DNA of 21,772 nucleotides from a virus: positions 1-21,772 of the IMG/VR virus record IMGVR_UViG_3300038701_000444; one strand, written 5' to 3'. Of this stretch, positions 16,899-21,772 are shown piece after piece. Below the pieces are notes generated by a model, which was not told the origin of the DNA, searched no databases, and was given only the letters and a program-made list of their open reading frames with translations. How positions within the stretch are numbered: position 1 is the first letter of the stretch; each line of letters opens with the position of its first letter. A program made the position numbers and the translations under genes.

Positions 16899-18379
16899 TG
16901 GGCTTATTTGTAAATCCAATAACATTTCAGAATGACACAAAAGGCCGGACAATGCCTTATGCGTCATATGACTTTTACGAAACTGACACGTATAACCGAA
17001 AAGCCACGTATTCAGATATCGGTCTGACTTCTGTGAATCCTAATCCAGTAATAGCCGATGGTGCCGGTAAGTTTCCGCCAATCTATCTAGATGATAAAAA
17101 CTCATACCGGGTTGTGTTTAGCGAGTTCTCACGGCCTGATGTATATACGCAAGTCTGGGAGCGAGACGGCGTTACATCCGGCTTAGATGTGACTAGCGGG
17201 CTGACCTCTATCGACTCAGTAGCCGACCTATTCGGGCTTACGGGGGTGGATGGGCAGCAGATAAGTGTGGGCGAGTGTCAACCCAGTACAAGTGTTGGTG
17301 GTGGCAAGTTTGCGTGGGACCAAGGTGTTCATGATGGTGGCACGTTTATAGACCCTACGCGCACATTCCCTACGCCAGCAGAATGGGCTAACGGCTTGAC
17401 TGACCCCGCTGTGATTGCTTGGTTTGACACAAGCGGCGGCACTGTTAATGGGTGGGAGAGGCTCGGTGTCGAGTACGTTACTCCTGAAATGTTTGGATTG
17501 AATACGCTTGATGAGCTTCAGGCTCTCATTGAGACAACACTTCCTGATCTTAAATTTAAACCATTCTCACGGCTTGAGCTTCGTAACAGTAGAGAAAGTT
17601 CAGAAGGGCTGTTTGATGCGCCTAACTTCGCTGGACAAACTGATTATGGTAACGAGCCTATTGGTTTTATTTTTCATCATTACACAGATGGCGGCATGAT
17701 TCAGATAGATAATGTCGGTGAATCCAATGACATTATCCGATTAAAAAATGCACAAAACGCAAACAGAAGGCCGGATAAGCCTTCCTCATTTGTAGGTTCA
17801 GGTAATTTTCTAGCATTCGATGAGCATGACGACTCGCTGGGGTTTTCCCAAAGACTGGGTTTTATTGATAAGGCTTTTAAGATTGTATGGACTGGCGTTA
17901 AAGGGATTGCCACATTGTGGCAAAATAAAGCGGATGACGGCACGCCTGCATTCAGATTGCAGACGACAAACAATCACGACTACATCTTAAATATACTCAA
18001 CGGTCTGACCACGAATGTATTTAATTTCAGGAATGATGTTACGTATACGAGAGCACGTATAGACAGTCATCCAGATCAAACAAACGGAATGTACATAAAT
18101 GCTGGTGCGGGGAATCTGGTTCTTGATTCTACAAGCCAAGTTCGTGTAAATAAGCCGCTTTCGACAAGTTCGGGGAATTTACAGCTAACGACGGGCGATG
18201 CTTCTCCGGTTGAATCATTATTACCGTTGAAGTTAAGGCAATATTCAACTGCGGCACTACCCAGTGCCGCAACATATAGCGGTTGCGTTGTTAGTATAAG
18301 TGACAGAGCAGGAAAGCCTAGCCCAGTCGTCTATTCTGACGGGGCAGCATGGTATTATATGGATAATACCGCAGTTTAA
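16898..18379 (+). CDS. Tail fibre / tailspike protein 2, adaptor paralogue
   Basis: The N-terminal ~80 residues (KGRTMPYASYDFYET ... NPVIADGAGKFPPIYL ... SYRVVF) are clearly paralogous to those of the previous gene. A middle domain of unknown type follows, containing TSIDSVADLFGLTGVDGQQI, a segment often seen at the start of phage tailspike domains. The C-terminus (STAALPSAATYSGCVVSISD ... GAAWYYMD) is a small cap module found at the ends of many phage fibres. No pectate-lyase or deacetylase motif could be identified by eye. Arginine codons are CGN in the first 160 residues (6 of 6) and mostly AGA/AGG afterwards (10 of 15). It is the probable main receptor-binding protein. It starts inside the previous stop (TGATG). 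Confidence 0.8.
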   Translation: MGLFVNPITFQNDTKGRTMPYASYDFYETDTYNRKATYSDIGLTSVNPNPVIADGAGKFPPIYLDDKNSYRVVFSEFSRPDVYTQVWERDGVTSGLDVTSGLTSIDSVADLFGLTGVDGQQISVGECQPSTSVGGGKFAWDQGVHDGGTFIDPTRTFPTPAEWANGLTDPAVIAWFDTSGGTVNGWERLGVEYVTPEMFGLNTLDELQALIETTLPDLKFKPFSRLELRNSRESSEGLFDAPNFAGQTDYGNEPIGFIFHHYTDGGMIQIDNVGESNDIIRLKNAQNANRRPDKPSSFVGSGNFLAFDEHDDSLGFSQRLGFIDKAFKIVWTGVKGIATLWQNKADDGTPAFRLQTTNNHDYILNILNGLTTNVFNFRNDVTYTRARIDSHPDQTNGMYINAGAGNLVLDSTSQVRVNKPLSTSSGNLQLTTGDASPVESLLPLKLRQYSTAALPSAATYSGCVVSISDRAGKPSPVVYSDGAAWYYMDNTAV

Positions 18380-18385
18380 CCAACC

Positions 18386-18391
18386 GAGGAG
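18386..18391 (+). promoter_or_regulatory. Ribosome binding site of the 40-aa ORF
   Basis: GAGGAG lies 6 bases before ATG 18398. It is a strong site and the main evidence that the tiny ORF is translated. Confidence 0.55.
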
Positions 18392-18397
18392 AATCAC

Positions 18398-18520
18398 ATG
18401 CACTACCTAAACGTTTACATGACCGCGCAACCAGACCCGACTCCGCCGCCTGATGACGATAAGCCGGAAACGGCAGAGGAGCAGCACAATAACGGGACTG
18501 GTACCGGCCACCAAAAGTAA
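18398..18520 (+). CDS. Small ORF (40 aa), Pro/Asp-rich
   Basis: An ATG with a strong upstream site (GAGGAG) opens a 40-codon frame that ends in TAA overlapping the next start (TAATG). The product begins MHYLNVYMTAQPDPTPPPDD and is then acidic and hydrophilic. No family is recognised. It may couple translation of the membrane protein that follows, or be a small virion tail-associated peptide. Confidence 0.5.
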   Translation: MHYLNVYMTAQPDPTPPPDDDKPETAEEQHNNGTGTGHQK

Positions 18521-19068
18521 TGGAATTTTTGTATGGACGCGAAAGCGGTCTAATTGTTGACTGCATATTTATTCTTCTGTTCCTTGTGTCTTACACAAGG
18601 CTAAGGAACAGCGCGTCCATATATTCTTTATTTTTTGGCATTGCAATTCCTGTTTTCGCTTATAGTTATCTATATGCAGTGGAATACATGCATAAATTCA
18701 ACGTTGATTATCATTTAGTGATGGCTGGCCTAGTGTCGGCTTTTTTCGTTTGCATTCTTGTTTGCTCGAAAGGTTATGGGCTGCTTTTGTGTGCGATAGG
18801 TCTAAATGTTTTACTGCATGCAGTGATGATTATTAAAGAACCTGCGCAGCAAATGCACTTAATTAGCCCAAAAGGTTACACTGTAATATATGACAGTTAC
18901 GAGAATGCGAGAATCTTAGTAGTTTCTCTCCAATTATTGGGGTTAACACTTGGCGGCAAATATGGGAGATATAGCGATATTAATAGTCGGTTTCGCTCTG
19001 ATATTCGTCGCGCTTTTAATGATTTTCGCGTTCATTCCATCCGCTTACTACGAGCTAAAAGGTCATGA
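18520..19068 (+). CDS. Multi-pass membrane protein of unknown function
   Basis: This 182-residue protein has about five hydrophobic segments (residues about 10-26, 33-54, 66-83, 85-105 and 130-147), then a strongly basic C-terminal tail (RFRSDIRRAFNDFRV and after). The size and position just before lysis genes allow a holin, but the number of segments is higher than usual. A superinfection-exclusion or other membrane moron function is also possible. It has AT-rich, AGG-bearing codons before position 18962. The basic tail coincides exactly with the region that also encodes a membrane segment in another frame. It ends in an ATGA overlap with the coiled-coil gene. Confidence 0.6.
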   Translation: MEFLYGRESGLIVDCIFILLFLVSYTRLRNSASIYSLFFGIAIPVFAYSYLYAVEYMHKFNVDYHLVMAGLVSAFFVCILVCSKGYGLLLCAIGLNVLLHAVMIIKEPAQQMHLISPKGYTVIYDSYENARILVVSLQLLGLTLGGKYGRYSDINSRFRSDIRRAFNDFRVHSIRLLRAKRS

Positions 19069-19270
19069 CGCAGAAAAAAAACGAGCCGAGCGTCAACTGG
19101 CAAGTAATCCACCAAAGCCAAAAAGAACAGGCGGCAAGATCGGAGCGCATCGAGAAGAACCAAGATCGCGCAGACGAGAAGATCGACAAGCTGGTGTCTG
19201 CCATGTCAGAGTTGACAAGTACACTTACAGGGTATTCGCGAGAACTTCGACATACAAGCAAAGACCTTGA
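18962..19270 (+). CDS. Candidate overprinted one-TM membrane ORF
   Basis: An ATG at 18962 opens a 102-codon frame lying wholly within the end of the membrane protein gene and the start of the coiled-coil gene, each in a different frame, so it has no private bases. Residues about 4-27 form a convincing membrane helix (AILIVGFALIFVALLMIFAF), followed by YYELKGHDAEKKRAERQ, a normal-looking membrane-proximal helix. After residue about 50 the product becomes very basic and looks less natural. The ribosome site is weak (GGCGG, 18953-18957). Lysis regions often have nested genes such as Rz/Rz1. It may be a real small holin or spanin-like protein, or only the N-terminal part may be used. Confidence 0.4.
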   Translation: MGDIAILIVGFALIFVALLMIFAFIPSAYYELKGHDAEKKRAERQLASNPPKPKRTGGKIGAHREEPRSRRREDRQAGVCHVRVDKYTYRVFARTSTYKQRP

Positions 19271-19430
19271 GGAAACTAATGAGCATGTTAAAAGCTTGAC
19301 TTCTCGCGTTACAGTTCTTGAAATACAAGGAGCGTCACGAGAAACAAGGCTAAAGATAATTATTGGAGCGATGGCTGCTGCAATGTCTTTTGCCTCGGCT
19401 TGGGTTCTTGCTGTTTTTACGGGGAAATAA
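19065..19430 (+). CDS. Coiled-coil protein with C-terminal membrane anchor
   Basis: The 121-residue product has a long charged coiled coil (residues about 15-90) and one C-terminal membrane helix (about 97-118, KIIIGAMAAAMSFASAWVLA). This layout resembles XhlA-type and related phage lysis-associated membrane proteins. The start overlaps the previous stop as ATGA; the AAAAGG sequence (19057-19062) is only 2 bases from the ATG, so coupling or reinitiation probably drives translation. An A8 tract (19074-19081) lies at codons 4-6. Confidence 0.62.
   Translation: MTQKKNEPSVNWQVIHQSQKEQAARSERIEKNQDRADEKIDKLVSAMSELTSTLTGYSRELRHTSKDLEETNEHVKSLTSRVTVLEIQGASRETRLKIIIGAMAAAMSFASAWVLAVFTGK
19074..19081 (+). 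other. A8 homopolymer tract near the start of the coiled-coil gene
   Basis: Eight adenines are read as AAA AAA AAC in the coiled-coil gene and GAA AAA AAA in the overprinted frame. A gain or loss of bases in the transcript, or a ribosomal shift here, could join the overprinted membrane helix to the coiled coil. See findings. Confidence 0.5.
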
Positions 19431-19432
19431 TT

Positions 19433-19876
19433 ATGGAAATTACAGTAAATCGATTCAAATCAAACAATGACGCGACGTTATCTGCAGTAAGCATTGATGG
19501 TGAGTTTCAATGCTTCGGGCTAGAGGATGAATATCGAGAAGATAAAATAGCCGGCGAAACTCGAATACCAGCAGGTCGTTATCGAGTCGGCATTCGTGAC
19601 GTTGGTGGATTTCATGGCCGGTACGGCCGGAAGTTCAATTTTCACGTCGGTATGCTGCAGGTATTAGATGTACCTAATTTTGAATACATCTTGATTCACA
19701 TCGGTAACACTGACAAAGATACTGCAGGGTGTTTGCTAATTGGTGAGAATTGCACTGCAGGAGATTCGCTTACGGTTCTGTCTAGCACTGCAGCGTATAA
19801 GAAATTCTACGTTAAGGTTATCGAGTCTGCAGTAAATGGTGATCTATTTATCAACTACGTGGATTCTGATCGATGA
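19433..19876 (+). CDS. DUF5675-like protein, candidate cell-wall enzyme
   Basis: This 147-residue protein carries the features I associate with the DUF5675 family: GETRIPAGRY (41-50), HVGMLQVLDVP (71-81) and ILIHIGNTDKDTAGCLLIG (86-104). The latter includes His89, Gly91-Asn92 and Gly99-Cys100. The spaced His ... Gly-Cys arrangement recalls the active site of L,D-transpeptidase-type enzymes, but that link is my inference. It lies between coiled-coil/TM and holin-like genes, where an endolysin would be expected, and no other muralytic gene is visible in the window. ATG 19433 is favoured over TTG 19400 because GGGG (19421-19424) precedes it at good spacing. Its stop overlaps a tiny 23-aa ORF (ATGA). 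Confidence 0.7.
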   Translation: MEITVNRFKSNNDATLSAVSIDGEFQCFGLEDEYREDKIAGETRIPAGRYRVGIRDVGGFHGRYGRKFNFHVGMLQVLDVPNFEYILIHIGNTDKDTAGCLLIGENCTAGDSLTVLSSTAAYKKFYVKVIESAVNGDLFINYVDSDR

Positions 19877-19944
19877 CGCACACGCATCCAGTTAACCAGG
19901 TAAAACCAACTTGGTTAAATATCAAGAGGCCGAAGAATGGATAA
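19873..19944 (+). CDS. Possible 23-aa leader ORF before the holin-like gene
   Basis: An ATG overlapping the previous stop (ATGA) opens a 23-codon frame ending 8 bases inside the next gene. The product begins MTHTHPVNQVKPTWLNIKR. It contains a hairpin (19892-19918) and covers the next ribosome site (19924-19929). It could couple translation of the holin-like gene to upstream flow. It may also be chance. Confidence 0.25.
   Translation: MTHTHPVNQVKPTWLNIKRPKNG
19892..19918 (+). promoter_or_regulatory. RNA hairpin just upstream of the holin-like gene's ribosome site
   Basis: TTAACCAGGT (19892-19901) pairs with ACTTGGTTAA (19909-19918) over ten positions with one G-U wobble and a seven-base loop. 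The holin ribosome site AAGAGG begins 6 bases later. There is no T tract, so a translation-control role fits better than a terminator. Confidence 0.5.
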
Positions 19945-20179
19945 GTTTAATTCAATGTTCGAACCGCTTTGGGTGTTCCTTCACCGCGGGCACATAGTCC
20001 GCCGATTCGTTCTTTTTGCTGCAGTGTGGATGACGTTTGATTCATATAACTGGGCAAAAGCCTATGCTATGACTGCAGACCCTAACGAATTTATTTATGC
20101 TGCAGTTCTCGGTGTTCCTTCTGCGTTATTAGCTGCAGCAATCAAGTTTTATAGCACTGGTAGAAATGAGGGCAAATAG
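19937..20179 (+). CDS. Holin-like protein, two membrane segments
   Basis: The 80-residue product has two membrane segments (about 22-42 and 52-72) joined by a short polar loop (MTADPNEF), with a positively charged segment before the first (HIVRR) and a charged tail (TGRNEGK). This is the size and layout of a class II holin, which opens the inner membrane at the programmed time of lysis. AAGAGG lies 7 bases before the start. The next gene is also holin-like, so the pair may act together or as holin and antiholin. Confidence 0.65.
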   Translation: MDKFNSMFEPLWVFLHRGHIVRRFVLFAAVWMTFDSYNWAKAYAMTADPNEFIYAAVLGVPSALLAAAIKFYSTGRNEGK

Positions 20180-20614
20180 ATGTTTGAAACACTCGCAACA
20201 GTTCTCGCTAGTTCCGGCGCTGGCTCAATTATTGGTGGCATCTTTGGCTTACTTGGTCGTAAAGAAGAAAGGAAAGCTCGAGAGGCTGATTATAAATTTA
20301 AGCTCGAGTCTATGCGTTTGGGCGGTGATATTGCGATTGAAACTACGGACGCTCAAGCATTCCTCGAGTCACAGAAAACAATAAGCAAATTCGGCGGTGC
20401 TGTTAAAAGCGCTGTACGGCCTATTATAACGGGTTTCTTGCTTTGGCAATGCTATGTGATATTGACAAGCCTAGAATCAATCACAGGTGGTTTAGAATCC
20501 CTCCCTGCTGACATTACGCTCGAGTTGTACCGCGACATCGTTCTAAACATAATCTCACTAACTGCTACGGCGGTGAATTGGTGGTTTGCTGCTCGAGGTA
20601 CATCAAAGAAATAG
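20180..20614 (+). CDS. Three-TM holin-like protein (GTA-type holin family candidate)
   Basis: This 144-residue protein has a Gly/Ala-rich first hydrophobic segment (about 7-25), a charged helical stretch (RKEERKAREADYKFK, about 27-41), a second segment starting AVRPIITGFLL (about 78-98) and a third near 119-137 ending NWWFAARG. The order of charged helix, Arg-Pro at the membrane edge, and final W-W-F-x-x-R matches what I recall of the 3TM holins linked to gene-transfer-agent release. It follows the preceding gene with no gap (stop ends at 20179, ATG at 20180). Five CTCGAG palindromes occur inside it. This is the last + strand gene of the late operon. Confidence 0.6.
   Translation: MFETLATVLASSGAGSIIGGIFGLLGRKEERKAREADYKFKLESMRLGGDIAIETTDAQAFLESQKTISKFGGAVKSAVRPIITGFLLWQCYVILTSLESITGGLESLPADITLELYRDIVLNIISLTATAVNWWFAARGTSKK
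20277..20597 (+). repeat. Cluster of five CTCGAG palindromes
   Basis: CTCGAG begins at 20277, 20303, 20363, 20519 and 20592, all inside one gene, and I found none elsewhere in the window. Three are in frame as CTC GAG and two fall as GCT CGA G, so no single codon pair explains them. Confidence 0.7.
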
Positions 20615-20625
20615 CGCGCTGGTTA

Positions 20626-20658
20626 ACTCCAAACGCGCCGAGAGTTTGCGTTTAGAGT
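20626..20658 (+). terminator. Possible hairpin between convergent genes
   Basis: ACTC-c-AAACGC (20626-20636) can pair with GCGTTT-a-GAGT (20648-20658), ten pairs with one internal mismatch and an 11-base loop. It lies where the + strand late operon meets the - strand genes and overlaps the stop of the latter. No clear T tract follows on either strand, so efficiency as an intrinsic terminator is doubtful. Confidence 0.35.
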
Positions 20659-21083
20659 AGTTTGAATTTGTTAACTTTACCGCCTGTAAACGCATCCTTC
20701 CTTGTTGCGTACTTGACCGACTCTACAGCGCTACACCCAAAATCAAGTGCAGCAAGTGCCCATCTAGAGCCACTTCCAATTGCGTCAGAATAGTAAAGCG
20801 GCACCATCTTTAGCACACCATCCCACTGAGTGACCATATTCGCCTCACCGTTAGCGATGACTATTGCTGATAGGTCATAATCAATTTCAGACTCTTTATG
20901 CTCGTCAAATTCTTCAATAAAGCTTCTGGTATCTGATTCACTTGAGCTAACAAACCAGATCCAGCCGCGACGTTTATCAATTGTCTTTTTGTTTGCCGTG
21001 TCAGTACAAACCCTTGATCCTGCCGTTATTCTAGAATCGTAAGCAATTATCTTGTTTTTATGATCGTATACAATTGTTGTCAT
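20652..21083 (-). CDS. HslV / proteasome beta-like Ntn hydrolase
   Basis: From ATG 21083 the 143-residue product begins MTTIVYDHKNKIIAYDSRIT. After loss of Met this exposes an N-terminal Thr-Thr like HslV (TTIV...). Asp16 in AYDSR fits the position of HslV Asp17, and Lys32-Lys33 in ANKKTID match the HslV NVKKV region with catalytic Lys33. The segment SESDTRSFIEEFDEH resembles HslV's GGTADAFTLFELFE, and AIGSGSRWALAALDFGCSA (101-119) matches HslV's AIGSGG region. It is shorter than HslV (about 176 aa). GTG 21110 is rejected because it would bury the Thr; AAGGG precedes ATG 21083. Family known: self-compartmentalised peptidase. The phage function is unknown, and no HslU-like ATPase is visible. 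Confidence 0.8.
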   Translation of the reverse strand: MTTIVYDHKNKIIAYDSRITAGSRVCTDTANKKTIDKRRGWIWFVSSSESDTRSFIEEFDEHKESEIDYDLSAIVIANGEANMVTQWDGVLKMVPLYYSDAIGSGSRWALAALDFGCSAVESVKYATRKDAFTGGKVNKFKLL

Positions 21084-21164
21084 TTCCCCACCCTTTTCGT
21101 TTTGCCGCACTTACATCGGTATATAAGCAGCGGCCTGTTAATAATCCATAGTTTGTATTCGTGG

Positions 21165-21473
21165 TTACAAGTCTTGCTCTTTGACGAAGAATCCATCTAC
21201 CATCTTTCCCTTTCTATCCTTGATTTTTAGCCACGCTGATAAAAACGCATCGTTCAATGTAAAGCCTTTCTGTACGCATAAGTTGTTAAGGCATACCAAC
21301 GCATCACCTATTTCTAATTTAAGCTCGTGCGGCTTGTCCTTGGCTAGGCATTCGGCAATTTCACCTATCTCTTCCACAAGCTTGATGAATTGCTTGTCTG
21401 ATGTAGTACCTTCGATCAGATTACGGTCATGCGCCCATTGTGTCGTACTGTCTTGCAAGTCGTTTAAGTTCAT
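21165..21473 (-). CDS. MazG-like nucleotide pyrophosphohydrolase
   Basis: The 102-residue all-helical protein has the paired metal-binding motifs of the MazG superfamily: EEIGE (34-38) and EIGDALVCLNNL (54-65, with Glu54 and Asp57). Such enzymes hydrolyse NTPs or dNTPs to monophosphate and pyrophosphate. Phage MazG proteins are thought to adjust nucleotide pools or ppGpp-type signals during infection, though the substrate cannot be read from sequence. Its start overlaps the stop of the 64-aa gene upstream (ATGA on the - strand). Confidence 0.85.
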   Translation of the reverse strand: MNLNDLQDSTTQWAHDRNLIEGTTSDKQFIKLVEEIGEIAECLAKDKPHELKLEIGDALVCLNNLCVQKGFTLNDAFLSAWLKIKDRKGKMVDGFFVKEQDL

Positions 21474-21664
21474 AGTCCATACCCCAATAATTTATCCAGT
21501 TCGTCAACCTTGCTATTCGCCACTTCTTCAGCGTTCCGGCGCTTGCGTGTCAGCTCTGGGTTCTCGTCCGAATTGCGCTTGTTAGGTTTAGCGATCGGTA
21601 TCTGAAACCCTGTACACCAGTGCTTAGCGTTTGCTTTCGACTCTTCGTTTAGTTCTACTTTCAT
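21470..21664 (-). CDS. Small hypothetical protein (64 aa)
   Basis: This highly charged, hydrophilic protein begins MKVELNEESKANAKHWCTGF and is Lys/Arg/Glu/Asn-rich, ending in a helix DELDKLLGYGL. No family is recognised. A GGGG ribosome site lies on the - strand before ATG 21664. It overlaps both neighbours by ATGA junctions, which places it firmly in the - strand operon. Confidence 0.6.
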   Translation of the reverse strand: MKVELNEESKANAKHWCTGFQIPIAKPNKRNSDENPELTRKRRNAEEVANSKVDELDKLLGYGL

Positions 21665-21771
21665 ATCTGAATCCCCAAGGCCAAGCTAATTTTAACTAAA
21701 GTCGAAGACCTTGGCGTTGCCCTGTTCGACAAAAACTTTCTAAAAACGCACTCACCGACTTCGCACAATTC
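21661..21771 (-). CDS. C-terminal end of an HTH-like protein (cut by the window edge)
   Basis: A frame open from the right edge runs 36 codons and stops at TGA 21661-21663, overlapping the next start as ATGA. The end reads FRKFLSNRATPRSSTLVKIS followed by LALGIQI. This is very like the last part of a Cro/C1 (XRE) helix-turn-helix domain, in which P-x-x-x-TL-x-KI-x-x-ALGI forms the final helices. It may be a repressor or other DNA-binding regulator of the phage. Only a fragment is visible, so the fold is likely but not proven. Confidence 0.5.
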   Translation of the reverse strand, partial: ELCEVGECVFRKFLSNRATPRSSTLVKISLALGIQI

Positions 21772-21772
21772 A

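Larger units (their letters stand above)
19482..20138 (+). repeat. Cluster of ten CTGCAG palindromes
   Basis: CTGCAG begins at 19482, 19655, 19722, 19755, 19788, 19827, 20019, 20073, 20100 and 20133. Most are read in one frame as NCT GCA GNN. I count about 16 more in the preceding 19.4 kb, so the local density is roughly an order of magnitude above the rest. Confidence 0.75.

Noticed and set aside
15960-18379. Diversity-generating retroelement targeting the tail fibres
   Set aside because: No reverse transcriptase and no template/variable repeat pair was seen in the window.
19400-19432. TTG start for the DUF5675-like gene
   Set aside because: It overlaps the end of the coiled-coil gene and adds unrelated residues; ATG 19433 has a GGGG site.
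21084-21110. GTG start for the HslV-like gene
   Set aside because: It would bury the conserved threonine; ATG 21083 has a good ribosome site and matches HslV.
21181-21585. 134-codon + strand frame opposite MazG
   Set aside because: It is antisense to two supported genes, Ser/Cys-rich and without a ribosome site; it is a shadow frame.
1-21772. tRNA genes, CRISPR arrays, insertion sequences, integrase or attachment sites
   Set aside because: No cloverleaf, regularly spaced repeats, transposase or integrase motifs were found on either strand.

Overview
This window is the late (virion and lysis) region of a short-tailed, podovirus-type phage or prophage. It runs from inside the large terminase gene to a small opposite-strand gene block. 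Moderate GC content, P22-like tail-hub genes and proteobacterial-style Shine-Dalgarno sites suggest a Gram-negative, probably gammaproteobacterial host. No host gene, integrase or tRNA is visible, so host and lifestyle are inferred. No stretch over about 100 bases lacks a candidate gene.

Layout on the + strand. Positions 1-6508 form the packaging and head block: terminase C-terminus, portal, a small overlapping gene, a GroES-like co-chaperonin, a scaffold-like protein, a conserved virion-type protein, a decoration-like protein and the major capsid protein. A clear intrinsic terminator follows the capsid gene. Positions 6560-9406 hold a set of small beta-rich structural proteins and a 413-aa structural protein. 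Positions 9406-12013 carry P22 gp4-like and gp10-like head-tail connector proteins and a 58-aa ORF. Positions 12108-15960 carry three ejection (internal virion) proteins. Positions 15960-18379 carry two tail fibre or tailspike proteins that share an N-terminal adaptor. Positions 18398-20614 look like a membrane and lysis cassette: a 40-aa ORF, a multi-pass membrane protein, an overprinted one-TM ORF, a coiled-coil/TM protein, a DUF5675-like protein and two holin-like proteins.

Layout on the - strand (20652-21772). Four genes converge on the late operon. In transcription order they are the C-terminal end of an HTH-like protein cut by the window edge, a 64-aa hypothetical, a MazG-like pyrophosphohydrolase and an HslV/proteasome-beta-like Ntn hydrolase.

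The genes read as one assembly line: packaging, capsid folding and scaffolding, coat, tail hub, ejection proteins, receptor binding, lysis. Many junctions are 1-nt (TAATG/TGATG) or 4-nt (ATGA) stop/start overlaps, which suggests translational coupling. The most unusual items are the HslV-like protein with its N-terminal threonine, the phage GroES, the overprinted membrane ORF with an A8 tract, two dense clusters of six-base palindromes (CTGCAG, then CTCGAG) in the lysis region, and an arginine-codon switch that marks recently exchanged pieces of the structural and tail-fibre genes.
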